Below the pieces are notes generated by a model. The model was not told the DNA's origin, did no database searches, and worked only from the letters and a program-made list of their open reading frames with translations. A DNA stretch of 64,000 bases from Paenibacillus montaniterrae (GTDB taxonomy: Bacteria; Bacillota; Bacilli; Paenibacillales; Paenibacillaceae): NCBI RefSeq assembly GCF_018403185.1, contig NZ_BOSE01000003.1, forward strand, positions 1 through 64,000. Reading direction: 5' to 3'. Below are positions 25,737 through 34,445 of this stretch, piece after piece (position 1 is the stretch's first letter; each line of letters opens with the position of its first letter). The translations under genes and the position numbers were made by a program.

Positions 25737-26863
25737 ATATACTATACTTGGATTGCATCTCTGGCATTAGCGGCGATATGTTTATTGGTGCGCTTATTGA
25801 TGCTGGCGCTGATCCTGCTGTGCTGCAGCAAGGCTTGAAGCGGCTTCATATAGAGGATGAGTATGAGCTGGAATGGCGCAAGGTCATTAAAAATGGCATT
25901 ACCGCTACCAAATTCGATGTTAAGCTGCATGCACACAGTCATGGACACGGACACAGTCACGAGCATGCACATAGTCATGGGCATGAGCATGCCCACGAGC
26001 ACATGCACAGTCATGATCACGGACACGAGCATTCACACAGCCATGAGCATGATCACACGCACAGTCACGATCATGCCCACGAGCATGTACATAGTCATGC
26101 ACATGAGCATACGCACAGTCACGATCATGAACACGGTCATGATCACACGCACAGCCACGGGCACACGCACAGTCATGACCACGGATACGAGCATATACAC
26201 AGCCATGCACATGAGCATGTTCATGATCACACGCATAGTCACGAGCACAGCCACAATCATGATCACACGCACAGTCACGGGCACAGCCACGATCATGATC
26301 ACACGCATAGCCACGGGCACACACACAGCCATGGGCATACGCATGATCATCATCACCGCTCCTATGCTGATATTGTGAAGCTGATCGAGGCTGCCGGGTT
26401 TAAAGACTCGATTGCGGAAACGGCGCTAAGCATTTTCCGCAAAATAGGCGAAGCTGAGGGCAAAATTCATGGCGTGCCGCTTGAGCGGGTTCATTTTCAT
26501 GAGGTAGGCGCGGTCGATTCGATTATTGATATTGTAGGCGCGGCTATTTTACTAGATCATTTGCAGGTTGAAGCAGTGTATGCTTCGCGCATTCCAGTTG
26601 GCTCGGGCAAAATACGAATCGATCATGGCATTTACCCGGTGCCAGCTCCGGCAACGCTGGAAATTTTGAAAGGTGTGCCGCTTGAGCAATCCGCGATTCG
26701 CGCCGAGCTGACTACCCCTACAGGCGCAGCGATTGCAGCAGTGCTTGCCCAGCAATTTGGACCATTACCTTCTATGACTGTCAATCGTATTGGCTATGGA
26801 GCAGGGACAAAAAGCTTTGGCGAGCATCCTAATGTGCTGCGGGTTATGCTTGGTGAAATGTAA
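25733..26863 (+). CDS. larC: LarC1, N-terminal part of the nickel-insertion enzyme, with giant His-rich insert
   Basis: This 376-residue protein has a LarC N-terminal domain (LYLDCISGISGDMFIGAL) and a later conserved block (residues 210-376: ERVHFHEVGAVDSIIDIVGAA, TTPTGAAI, GYGAGTKSF). Residues 66-208 are an almost strict X-His alternation, 72 His in 143 residues, in place of a much shorter His-rich loop in typical homologues. LarC inserts nickel into the pincer nucleotide using CTP. The insert probably stores or delivers nickel. The frame stops at 26863, and the C-terminal domain is a separate gene, larC2. Confidence 0.9.
   Translation: MNILYLDCISGISGDMFIGALIDAGADPAVLQQGLKRLHIEDEYELEWRKVIKNGITATKFDVKLHAHSHGHGHSHEHAHSHGHEHAHEHMHSHDHGHEHSHSHEHDHTHSHDHAHEHVHSHAHEHTHSHDHEHGHDHTHSHGHTHSHDHGYEHIHSHAHEHVHDHTHSHEHSHNHDHTHSHGHSHDHDHTHSHGHTHSHGHTHDHHHRSYADIVKLIEAAGFKDSIAETALSIFRKIGEAEGKIHGVPLERVHFHEVGAVDSIIDIVGAAILLDHLQVEAVYASRIPVGSGKIRIDHGIYPVPAPATLEILKGVPLEQSAIRAELTTPTGAAIAAVLAQQFGPLPSMTVNRIGYGAGTKSFGEHPNVLRVMLGEM
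25928..26356 (+). repeat. low-complexity His-codon repeat within larC1
   Basis: The bases are built from CAC/CAT alternating with AGC, GAG, GAT, ACG and GGC codons. The composition opens false reading frames in the other frames and on the opposite strand. Arrays like this can change length by replication slippage. Confidence 0.85.
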
Positions 26864-26961
26864 CACTAAGCTGGCTCGACCAGCATAACGGTCACTGGCA
26901 GCACGCGACATGCAGCTCGTGTACGCATTACGACATTGGTAAAAGCAAGGAGTGGAGCAAG

Positions 26962-27438
26962 TTGAGGAATACACCGCCGCCGCATGAGCATATTGATACA
27001 GATATGATCAAGCTGGAAGTGAATCTGGATGATACAACGGGTGAGTGGCTCGGTTATGTGCTTGATCTGCTGTTTGAACATGGAGCCAATGATGTTTACT
27101 ATACGCCGATTTACATGAAGAAAAACCGCCCGGGCGTCCTGCTGCAGGTGCTATGCTCAGTGGAGCTGCTTGATAAGATGAAGGAGCTCATTTTTCGCGA
27201 GACGACGACGCTTGGTATTCGCTATTACCCGCTAACGGTGCACCGCCTGGAGCGAAGCTTCATCAAGGTCGCAACCGAGCTGGGAGAGGTTACAGTGAAA
27301 ATCGGCAGCTATCAGGGGCAAGTGATGCAATGGGCGCCGGAATATGAAGAATGCAAGCGTCTTGCCCAGCAGCATCAGCTTCCGCTTAAAGCAGTGTATG
27401 ATGCGGTGCGGCGAGCGCAAGGCAATAATCGCCTATAG
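26962..27438 (+). CDS. larC: LarC2, C-terminal domain of the nickel-insertion enzyme
   Basis: This 158-residue protein starts at TTG 26962 with AAGGAG nine bases upstream. It carries the LarC C-terminal signature LEVNLDDTTGEWLGYVLDLL...YYTPIYMKKNRPG. In Lactobacillus, LarC1 and LarC2 are joined by ribosomal frameshifting. Here this frame is -1 relative to larC1 and is open from 26857, but no slippery heptamer is seen near the larC1 stop, so a separate subunit is likelier. A strong terminator follows. Confidence 0.85.
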   Translation: MRNTPPPHEHIDTDMIKLEVNLDDTTGEWLGYVLDLLFEHGANDVYYTPIYMKKNRPGVLLQVLCSVELLDKMKELIFRETTTLGIRYYPLTVHRLERSFIKVATELGEVTVKIGSYQGQVMQWAPEYEECKRLAQQHQLPLKAVYDAVRRAQGNNRL

Positions 27439-27507
27439 CAACCCCCTAAGGATAGCATGCCCATAAAGAGAGCAAGCCTGTAAGAATTTAAGCTTATAAG
27501 AAACAAG

Positions 27508-27559
27508 AAGCCGCCTCCACTGGACTGTGTTTACAGACACGTTTCCAGGGAGGCGGCTT
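27508..27559. terminator. bidirectional terminator between larC2 and MATE gene
   Basis: AAGCCGCCTCC (27508-27518) pairs with GGAGGCGGCTT (27549-27559), followed by TTTTT. It lies between convergent genes. Confidence 0.9.
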
Positions 27560-27591
27560 TTTGCTATGCAAAAGAAATTGCCTAGCGAGCT

Positions 27592-28989
27592 TTAATGTCC
27601 AACTGTAGTTGTCGAATTAGGGTTAACCAGGGCATGCTTTTCCCAGCCGCGACTTTTCCAGCGAAGCGACATTATGACCGCACGCGCCCACTCATCGGCC
27701 GCGATTGCCAGCCATACGCCTGCCAGCCCCATTTCCAGCTGGAAAACTAGCAAATAGCCGAGCGGCAAGCTCATGCCGACCATCGTAAACATCCCGACCC
27801 AAAGCGGGAATTTGGCATCGCCTGAGGCGCGCAGCGAGTTTACGATAATAATGTTGATGGTACGCCCTGACTCGAGCACAAGGCTCAGCAGCAAAACACT
27901 GGCGCCAATTGCGATCACATCGGGATCGTCGGTAAAGATCGACATAAGCGGAACACGGAACAAGGTTACGATTGCGATCATAATCAGTGAAATGATCGAA
28001 GCCGATTTAACACTGCTCCATACGCGGCGATATGCTTGATCCGGCTTGCCTGCACCAACCAGCCGTCCAATAATGATCGAAGTACCGATGCCGACTGCCA
28101 TCGCAAACATATAAATAAACATGGAAATGTTGTTGGCGTAGGTCCGCGCTGCCAATGCCGCTTCGCCCAAATAGGTAACGTAGAATAGAAACACCATTTG
28201 GCAGGAATGATACATAACCTGCTCGAGAGCGGATGGAATTCCGATCTTCAAAATGTTTTTAATATACGTTTTGGACAGTGTGAAATAATGCTTCCACTCA
28301 ATGCGCACCTCCATAATGCGATAGAGCAGCCAGAAAAATACGATAATCGCAATAAAGCGGCTAAGCACCGAGGAAATCGCCGCGCCTTGGGTGCCAAGCT
28401 GTGGCATGCCAAAGTGACCGAAAATTAGCGCATAGTTTCCGACAATATGGATAATATTCATACCTAGCGAAACGAACATCGCTTGCTTGGTATAGCCGTG
28501 AACGCGAATGATTGCTGCAAGTGAGTTAATAATCGCCTGCAGGAAAATCGCGCCGCCAACGATCGCGAGATAGCTGTGCGCATGCTCCAGCACTTCGCCT
28601 TGCAAATTCATCATCATCAGCAGGTGCTTGCCGGTGACAAGGAAGGTGGCGCTAAGAATAAGGCCGACGATCAAGTTTAGCGTAACCGCCAGCGCCGATA
28701 TGCGTGACGCCTCCAGCAGCTTGCGCGAGCCGAGATATTGGGCTACGACGATCGAAGCACCATTACCGATGACCTCCATAATAAGAATCGCAATATGAAG
28801 AAAAGAGTTGGCTGCACCAACTCCAGACACGGCATTATCCGAAATCTCGCTCAGCATAAAGGTATCGACGATACCCATTAGCATAAATAAAAAGACTTCT
28901 AAAAAAATAGGCCAAGTTAGCTTGAATAAGTTGAATTCATGAGCACCTTTGCCAGTCTCGGTTTGTTCAATAGATGCATTAGTTGACAT
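27592..28989 (-). CDS. MATE-family multidrug efflux protein
   Basis: This 465-residue protein has 12 predicted membrane helices in two MatE halves, with GAANSFLHIAI in the first half and ANNISMFIYMFAMAVGIG at the start of the second. MATE pumps export cationic drugs in exchange for sodium or protons. I place the start at ATG 28989, after AAGGGAAGC, instead of the longer frame from 29058. It is a single-gene unit ending at the shared terminator. Confidence 0.85.
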   Translation of the reverse strand: MSTNASIEQTETGKGAHEFNLFKLTWPIFLEVFLFMLMGIVDTFMLSEISDNAVSGVGAANSFLHIAILIMEVIGNGASIVVAQYLGSRKLLEASRISALAVTLNLIVGLILSATFLVTGKHLLMMMNLQGEVLEHAHSYLAIVGGAIFLQAIINSLAAIIRVHGYTKQAMFVSLGMNIIHIVGNYALIFGHFGMPQLGTQGAAISSVLSRFIAIIVFFWLLYRIMEVRIEWKHYFTLSKTYIKNILKIGIPSALEQVMYHSCQMVFLFYVTYLGEAALAARTYANNISMFIYMFAMAVGIGTSIIIGRLVGAGKPDQAYRRVWSSVKSASIISLIMIAIVTLFRVPLMSIFTDDPDVIAIGASVLLLSLVLESGRTINIIIVNSLRASGDAKFPLWVGMFTMVGMSLPLGYLLVFQLEMGLAGVWLAIAADEWARAVIMSLRWKSRGWEKHALVNPNSTTTVGH

Positions 28990-29186
28990 GTGCTTCCCTT
29001 TCTTTCTGTAGACAAATAAACCAAGACGTATCGTAGCACATTTACATATGAATTTCATTAGTTTTTCTTTGGATTTACGAAAAAAATATTTTAGATGTAA
29101 AATTTCTTTGCTATTGCTGGTGTTGCAGCATTTGGAAGCTTATGTGAATATTTTTAGGCCCGCCCATTTAATGACGAAATGACGTA

Positions 29187-29215
29187 TTGACGACATAAAA
29201 TGAAACCAATATACT
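29187..29215 (+). promoter_or_regulatory. promoter of the gntR-ABC operon
   Basis: TTGACG (29187-29192), a 17-base spacer and TATACT (29210-29215) form a good sigma-A promoter. The following 30 bases are rich in TATA-type dyads, including a CATATATG palindrome, and could hold the operator for the GntR repressor. Confidence 0.65.
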
Positions 29216-29277
29216 TATATACATGACTATATAACCATATATGTGTTGCAGCATATACTGGAGGTGACTCAACAATA

Positions 29278-29652
29278 ATGTCCGGATTTGATGATACGAA
29301 ACCGATTTATTTGCAAATTAAGGAACGGATTGAGGAGCAAATTGTTAGTGATCAATTGAAGGAAGAGGAGCAGATACCTTCTACAACTCAGTTCGTCAAT
29401 TTTTATAAGATCAATCATCTGACGGTTTCTAAGGGAATTCATTTGCTGGTCGAGGATGGCACGATCTATAAGAAGAGGGGTGTCGGGATGTTCGTAGCAA
29501 AGGGTGCAAAGGCAAGGCTGCTGTTTCGGCGTAAGGAATCATTTGTTGCGCAGTATATAGAACCGCTGCTCAAGGAAGCTGATCATTTGGGCATGACGGT
29601 TGAGGAGTTGGTGCAGTTGATTATCGCAAGAAAGGAAAGGGATCATACATGA
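29278..29652 (+). CDS. GntR-family (YtrA-type) transcriptional repressor
   Basis: This 124-residue protein has an N-terminal winged helix (KPIYLQIKERIEEQI, then IPSTTQF and LTVSKGIHLLVEDG) and a short helical tail, the YtrA-subfamily layout without a large ligand domain. These repressors usually control the ABC transporter genes encoded with them. GGAGGTG lies 11 bases before the ATG. The stop overlaps the ATPase start by ATGA. Confidence 0.85.
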   Translation: MSGFDDTKPIYLQIKERIEEQIVSDQLKEEEQIPSTTQFVNFYKINHLTVSKGIHLLVEDGTIYKKRGVGMFVAKGAKARLLFRRKESFVAQYIEPLLKEADHLGMTVEELVQLIIARKERDHT

Positions 29653-30536
29653 GTTTTGATATCGAGATTAGCAAGGTCAATGTACAGTACAGTTCGACGA
29701 AAGCGCTGGATCATATTGATTTGCGGCTGCAATATGGCAAAATTTATGGCTTGCTTGGCAGAAATGGAGCAGGGAAAACAACGCTGCTGTCCATCCTTGG
29801 TTCATTTATGGAGCCAACCTCCGGCACAGTTCGCTTAGGCGGGCGGCAAATCTTTGAACAAAGAGAGGTTATGCAGCATGTAATCTTTGTTTATGATGCC
29901 GACTATAAGGAAGAAACGGAAAAGGTGCAGGATATGCTGGAGGCTGTCGAGCATTATCGTCCCCATTTTGACCGTGAATATGCAGATTATTTGGCTGAAC
30001 GCTTTAAGCTGCCGCTGCAAAAGAAAATGAAGGAGCTGTCCAAAGGCCAGCAGTCCGCAGTCAATATCACAATGGGCTTGGCGAGCCGTTCGCCAGTTAC
30101 GATTTTTGACGAGGCGTATTTGGGTATGGACGCGCCATCCAGAGATATTTTTTATAGAGAGCTGCTTGAAGACCATGCGCAGCACCCGCGCACCATTATA
30201 TTGTCTACGCATCATGTATCGGAGGTTGAGCATCTCTTCGAAGAGGTGATTATGCTTCATGAAGGAAGATTGCTCATTCATGCGCCGATCGATCAGCTGC
30301 TGGAAAGAGGAGCAGCAGTTACGGGCGCAGCGCAGGACGTAGACAGCTTTGTCAAGGAGATGAAGGTGCTGCATACGGAGCAATTGGGTGGTACGAAGCA
30401 GGCAATGGTGTTCGGCAATCTTGGGGAAGCTCAGCGCCAAGCGGCAAAGCAGGCAGGGCTTGAGCTTGGCATTGTTTCGCTGCAGCAGCTGTTTATTCAT
30501 ATGACAGAGGAGGAGAATGTGAATGAAGTCCGCTAA
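29649..30536 (+). CDS. ABC transporter ATP-binding protein (YtrB-like)
   Basis: This 295-residue protein has a Walker A GRNGAGKT (about 38-45), signature ELSKGQ and Walker B VTIFDEAY. The signature is followed directly by QQSAVNITMGLA, and the tail is a helical domain of about 80 residues, as in ATPases of GntR-linked transporters. Partner permease is the next gene, overlapping by 14 bases. Substrate is unknown; related systems respond to cell-wall antibiotics. Confidence 0.85.
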   Translation: MSFDIEISKVNVQYSSTKALDHIDLRLQYGKIYGLLGRNGAGKTTLLSILGSFMEPTSGTVRLGGRQIFEQREVMQHVIFVYDADYKEETEKVQDMLEAVEHYRPHFDREYADYLAERFKLPLQKKMKELSKGQQSAVNITMGLASRSPVTIFDEAYLGMDAPSRDIFYRELLEDHAQHPRTIILSTHHVSEVEHLFEEVIMLHEGRLLIHAPIDQLLERGAAVTGAAQDVDSFVKEMKVLHTEQLGGTKQAMVFGNLGEAQRQAAKQAGLELGIVSLQQLFIHMTEEENVNEVR

Positions 30537-31263
30537 TTCATTTCGCAAGATTGGAATGGACCTGACACTGGCCCAGCTATCTTGGGCCGTTTGGTTTGGC
30601 GCTTTTGCATTAGCTGCTTACATTGTCTTTCCGTTGATTGGGATTAATATTGAATCGAACAATAAATTGGGGCAGCTGTTTTCCAACGTTTTAAGCGGCA
30701 GCTGGGACAAAGAGTCCTTCAACATCGACAACAGTGGCTTTATCGCCTTTATCGCAAATCCATCAAAAATTTTTATGCTGGTATGCGGCATTTTGTCCGT
30801 GCCGAGCTTCCTTACCTTTTTCGTAAAGCAAGGCTTGACGCGCAAGGACTACTTCTATGGAGCGGCAGTCTCATCGGTTGCAGTAGCGTTTGTTTTGGCT
30901 ATTGTGTCAGGCGTAGTTTTTCTAATTGAGCAGCTTATATTTGCCCCTGAGCTGCAGCTGGATTACGCATGGCCTATCGCTATTGTGGTATACGGCTTGA
31001 ACATTTTAGCTTATTACGCTGCGGGCTGGTTAATTGGAGCAGGCTTTTACCGCTTTAGCTTTGGCGGATTATTGTTTATTCTGCTAGCTATTTTGCTGGC
31101 GATCGCAGTTGAGGTTATGTGGGAAATGCCGCTGAGTGATACGTTGAAGCTTGCTCAGGTATGGTCAGGCCTGGTGTCGATTTTGGCAACGGCTGTGCTC
31201 ATTGGCGCTTCCTTTACTGTCGTTCGCATTATGACGAAACGGATTCGCATCAAATTAAAATAA
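30523..31263 (+). CDS. membrane subunit of the ABC transporter
   Basis: This 246-residue protein has about six hydrophobic helices (starting near 20, 75, 105, 145, 170 and 210) and a basic C-terminus (RIMTKRIRIKLK). No sequence family was firmly recognised; its role as the permease follows from its place after the ATPase and from its topology. A GAGGAGG site precedes ATG 30523. A strong terminator lies four bases after the stop. Confidence 0.75.
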   Translation: MKSANSFRKIGMDLTLAQLSWAVWFGAFALAAYIVFPLIGINIESNNKLGQLFSNVLSGSWDKESFNIDNSGFIAFIANPSKIFMLVCGILSVPSFLTFFVKQGLTRKDYFYGAAVSSVAVAFVLAIVSGVVFLIEQLIFAPELQLDYAWPIAIVVYGLNILAYYAAGWLIGAGFYRFSFGGLLFILLAILLAIAVEVMWEMPLSDTLKLAQVWSGLVSILATAVLIGASFTVVRIMTKRIRIKLK

Positions 31264-31266
31264 ATC

Positions 31267-31328
31267 AAAAGCGTATTGCTAAGCCCGATGCTGCGACGAT
31301 GACAGATTAGGTTTGGCAATACGCTTTT
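31267..31328 (+). terminator. terminator of the GntR-ABC operon
   Basis: AAAAGCGTATTGC (31267-31279) pairs perfectly with GCAATACGCTTTT (31316-31328), a 13-bp stem with flanking A and T runs, so it can act in both directions. Confidence 0.85.
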
Positions 31329-31387
31329 TAATGCTTCGCGTTAGCTAGCACGCTAATTTATGGCAGCTCAGCTTTACCGAATTAGCG

Positions 31388-32302
31388 TTAACGATAGGCA
31401 GCAGCATTTTCTTGCTTTCCGGCTTCTACGACCTCGATCAAATAAGCGAAGCAGTTCGGCTTCGAGCCATCGATATCGGTAAAGCCATAAATTTGCGCCA
31501 GCTCTCCGCTTGATAACGATTGTCCGTTCCAGCGTGCTTTATTGTCATCCTGCGCCAGTGCAGCTACCGCTCGCCCCACAAAATGCGGTGACTCTGAAAT
31601 AAGAAAATGCGGATCCTTAGCCGCTCCATCCCGCCAGTTTTCCTCTGTAACACCGAAATGCTCCAGCATGATCTCAGAGCGAAGCCAGCCAGGCGTCAGC
31701 GCAACAGCACTGCATTGATAAGGCGCGAGCTCCTTAGCCAGTCCCCAGGCCATGCGGATCACAGATGTTTTGACTAAATCGTAATACAGCGACAGCCTGT
31801 AATGATCCTGATTGTAAGCTGCTGTTCCGTCGGTCATTTCCACGACTAATCCGTTTTTGTTGCGGATCACTAGCGGCAGCAAATAGTGGCTCGTAATGAG
31901 GTGGGTATCAATGGCGAGTCTCATCATGCGCAGTCCATTTTCCAGTGAATGCTGCCAGACTGGCACCTCCCATTCCACCAAATTTTCGCCACCCCAAATA
32001 TCATTGACGAGAATGTCGAGCCTCCCTTGCTCGCGCTCAATTTTTTCAGCGAGCCCTTTTACTTGCTCGGGCTGCAAATGATCGACTTGCACGGGAATGC
32101 CTACGCCGCCTGCCTCATTAACCAGCTCAGCCGTTTCCTCAATCGTTTCCCGTCGTTGGTATTCTGAAAGCTGGCTGCGTGTCGTTCGGCCCGTTACATA
32201 TACCGTGGCTCCTGCGGCACCCAATTCAACGGCAATGCCTCGTCCTGCACCTCTCGTTCCACCTGCTACTAACGCGATTTTTCCTTGCAATGGCTTGTTC
32301 AT
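31388..32302 (-). CDS. short-chain dehydrogenase/reductase
   Basis: This 304-residue SDR has a cofactor motif GGTRGAGRGI, an NDIWGG block where classical members have NNAG, and YYDLVK as the catalytic Tyr/Lys motif. The N-terminal TGRTTRSQ suggests NADP preference. AGGAGG lies nine bases before the ATG at 32302. It is divergent from a WYL-type regulator, which probably controls it. Substrate is unknown. Confidence 0.8.
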   Translation of the reverse strand: MNKPLQGKIALVAGGTRGAGRGIAVELGAAGATVYVTGRTTRSQLSEYQRRETIEETAELVNEAGGVGIPVQVDHLQPEQVKGLAEKIEREQGRLDILVNDIWGGENLVEWEVPVWQHSLENGLRMMRLAIDTHLITSHYLLPLVIRNKNGLVVEMTDGTAAYNQDHYRLSLYYDLVKTSVIRMAWGLAKELAPYQCSAVALTPGWLRSEIMLEHFGVTEENWRDGAAKDPHFLISESPHFVGRAVAALAQDDNKARWNGQSLSSGELAQIYGFTDIDGSKPNCFAYLIEVVEAGKQENAAAYR

Positions 32303-32430
32303 GTACCATTCCTCCTGGCATTTTTATTAATTAGCTTGAATACTTGTCTTATTGTAAACTATAAAGACGACACCCTTTGTCATATATTAAAAGCAACTGC
32401 CAATTATTTTGCAGAGAAAGAGGAATAATC

Positions 32431-33396
32431 ATGCGTGCTGATCGTTTAATCAAAATTATATTGTCGCTGCAAAGCAAGGGGAAGCTGACAACGAAGCAGC
32501 TTGCCGAGGAGGTCGAAGTATCGCAACGAACGATTTTGCGCGATATGGATGCGTTAACGATGGCAGGAATACCTGTCGTGGCAGAGCGGGGAATTAACGG
32601 CGGCTGGAAGCTGATGGATCATTTCCGCAGCGCGATTGGCGATTTGCATTTGGAGGAGCTGAAGGCGCTGTTTATTGTGCCATCGGAAAGCATATTGGAG
32701 GCGCTGAATATAACAGCGAGCGGCACCACGATCCGCCAAAGCCTGCTTGCCAAGCTGCCGGCTGCCAGCAAGGGCGATGCGCAGCAATATTTCAACAAAA
32801 TTTACATTGATACTGGCACGTGGAAGCCGACACGCGCTGCATCAACTGCGCTGCAGGATGTTCAGCTGGCGCTATGGGAAAATAGAAAGCTGGCAATTAC
32901 GTATCAGAAAGCAAATGGGGACAGCTCGCAGCGAATCGTTTGTCCGCTTGGCCTTGTTGCCAAAGGCAGCACCTGGTATCTTGTCGCGCTAAATGAGCAG
33001 GGAGAGCATCGCAGCTTTAAAGTATCGCGTATTGCGCAAGCGGAGGTTCAAGCGGAAGCATTTACGCGGCCGGAAGCATTTAATTTGGGGGAGTATTGGA
33101 AGCAAAGCAAGCTTGATTTTGTGGAGTCGCTGCCTACTTTTGAGATTAGCGTGCTGGCGCATCGTTCGATCTTAAGCCGCATGAGCTTTACCGACAAATT
33201 TGTAAACCGGATGGAAATTTTGCAGGCCGAAGCAACCAATGATCCAATGGTGCATGTCGCACTGCGCTTTAACTCTGAGCAAGAGGCAGTGGAGTATGTG
33301 CTTGGCTTTGGCGGGATGATGAAGCTGCTTCAGCCAAGCTATCTGGTCGATCAAATTGTCGAGCAGGCCAGGCAAGCAATCGCGCAGTATGAGTAA
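32431..33396 (+). CDS. HTH/WYL-domain transcriptional regulator (YafY type)
   Basis: This 321-residue protein has an N-terminal winged helix (LTTKQLAEEVEVSQRTILRDMDAL) and a WYL domain in which STWYLVALNEQGEHRSFKVSRI is the ligand-binding core, then a WCX-like C-terminal part. ATG 32431 follows AGAGGAA; the upstream in-frame start at 32377 lacks a site. It is divergent from the SDR gene. Confidence 0.85.
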   Translation: MRADRLIKIILSLQSKGKLTTKQLAEEVEVSQRTILRDMDALTMAGIPVVAERGINGGWKLMDHFRSAIGDLHLEELKALFIVPSESILEALNITASGTTIRQSLLAKLPAASKGDAQQYFNKIYIDTGTWKPTRAASTALQDVQLALWENRKLAITYQKANGDSSQRIVCPLGLVAKGSTWYLVALNEQGEHRSFKVSRIAQAEVQAEAFTRPEAFNLGEYWKQSKLDFVESLPTFEISVLAHRSILSRMSFTDKFVNRMEILQAEATNDPMVHVALRFNSEQEAVEYVLGFGGMMKLLQPSYLVDQIVEQARQAIAQYE

Positions 33397-33416
33397 AGCA
33401 GTATGCGTTCTGCAGC

Positions 33417-34295
33417 TCATTTGAAGAAATCAATCAGCCATTTCGTCAGCTGTTGCTGTGAGCCACTAATAAAGCGGTCGGCGTAGTACATCAGCTGCAG
33501 CTGACGCACGGGAGTGGCTCCTTTAATGGGAATCGACGTAATAGCAGGGTATTCATTTTTTTGTCTGAGCAGGCTGTCGGGTTGAATGGTTGCGCCGATG
33601 CCAGCAGACACCAGCTGCAGCAAGGAGTTGGCAGAGCTCGTTTCCATTACGGTAGTCAGCTCAAAGCCTTCCTGCTTGCATACCTTATCGACCAGATCGC
33701 GACCAAGAAAGCCTTGCGGGTACATGACCAGCGCATGCTGCTGCAGCTCTTGCAGCGTAATCGAATCTCTGCGGGCAAGCTCGCTGTCTGCCCGAACAAA
33801 CAGGTGATAAGGCTCGGAACGCAGCGGAATTTGCACCAGTCGCGGGTCTGGCGGACCGGCTAATCCAATTCCCATATCGACCTTATAATTTAAAACCTCT
33901 TCTTGTACGTATATTGTAGAGATGGCTTGCAGCTGAATATCCGGATATTTTGCATTAAATTGCACGAATAGCGGGACGAGCTGAAAGTCAAGATCAGAGG
34001 GGAGCACCGCCAGTCGTACAGTACCTCGCTGCGCGGAAGCAAGCTCCTTAATAGCATTTTTTACATCGAGCTCGGCCTGGATCATTTTCATGCCATATTG
34101 CCGGAGCAGCCGCCCGGCCTCGGTTGCAACTACCTTTTTGCCAATTCGATCAAACAGCGGTATGCCGAATTCAGCTTCCAAAATGCGAATTTGCTGACTC
34201 AAGGTAGGCTGGGAAATGCCAAGTGCTTCAGCAGCTCTCGTAAAATGCAAATGCTCATATACCGCCATAAAATATTGGATGTTGCGTGTATCCAT
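33417..34295 (-). CDS. LysR-family transcriptional regulator
   Basis: This 292-residue protein has a typical LysR helix-turn-helix (FTRAAEALGISQPTLSQQIRILE) and a type-2 periplasmic-binding-like effector domain. AGGAGG lies nine bases before ATG 34295. It is divergent from an MFS exporter gene, and a perfect LysR-type dyad lies between them, so it most likely activates that gene in response to a small molecule. The 3' end is convergent with the WYL regulator. Confidence 0.88.
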   Translation of the reverse strand: MDTRNIQYFMAVYEHLHFTRAAEALGISQPTLSQQIRILEAEFGIPLFDRIGKKVVATEAGRLLRQYGMKMIQAELDVKNAIKELASAQRGTVRLAVLPSDLDFQLVPLFVQFNAKYPDIQLQAISTIYVQEEVLNYKVDMGIGLAGPPDPRLVQIPLRSEPYHLFVRADSELARRDSITLQELQQHALVMYPQGFLGRDLVDKVCKQEGFELTTVMETSSANSLLQLVSAGIGATIQPDSLLRQKNEYPAITSIPIKGATPVRQLQLMYYADRFISGSQQQLTKWLIDFFK

Positions 34296-34349
34296 CGCAA
34301 GTAGCCTCCTATCATTGATTTGAAGATGATCAAGCTGTGGCTGTAATTA

Positions 34350-34364
34350 ATAGTATTTTACTAT
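34350..34364. promoter_or_regulatory. LysR-type operator between lysR and MFS gene
   Basis: ATAGTA-TTT-TACTAT is a perfect inverted repeat and contains the T-N11-A motif (T34351 to A34363) expected for a LysR binding site. Confidence 0.65.
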
Positions 34365-34445
34365 CATAATAATATAAATTATTGGATTGAACAATTACAG
34401 CTCCGTCCCTATACTGAGATATAAACATTATAGGAGGCGATTCAG

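Noticed and set aside
25857..26378. Long open frames in the other plus frame and on the minus strand over larC1
   Set aside because: They are products of the CAC/CAT repeat that encodes the His-rich segment; they have no ribosome sites and no family-like sequence.
26854..26863. Programmed -1 frameshift joining larC1 and larC2
   Set aside because: The -1 frame has a TGA at 26854-26856, so the slip would have to fall on GAA ATG, which is not slippery; larC2 has its own start signals. Kept as a question in the findings, not as a feature.
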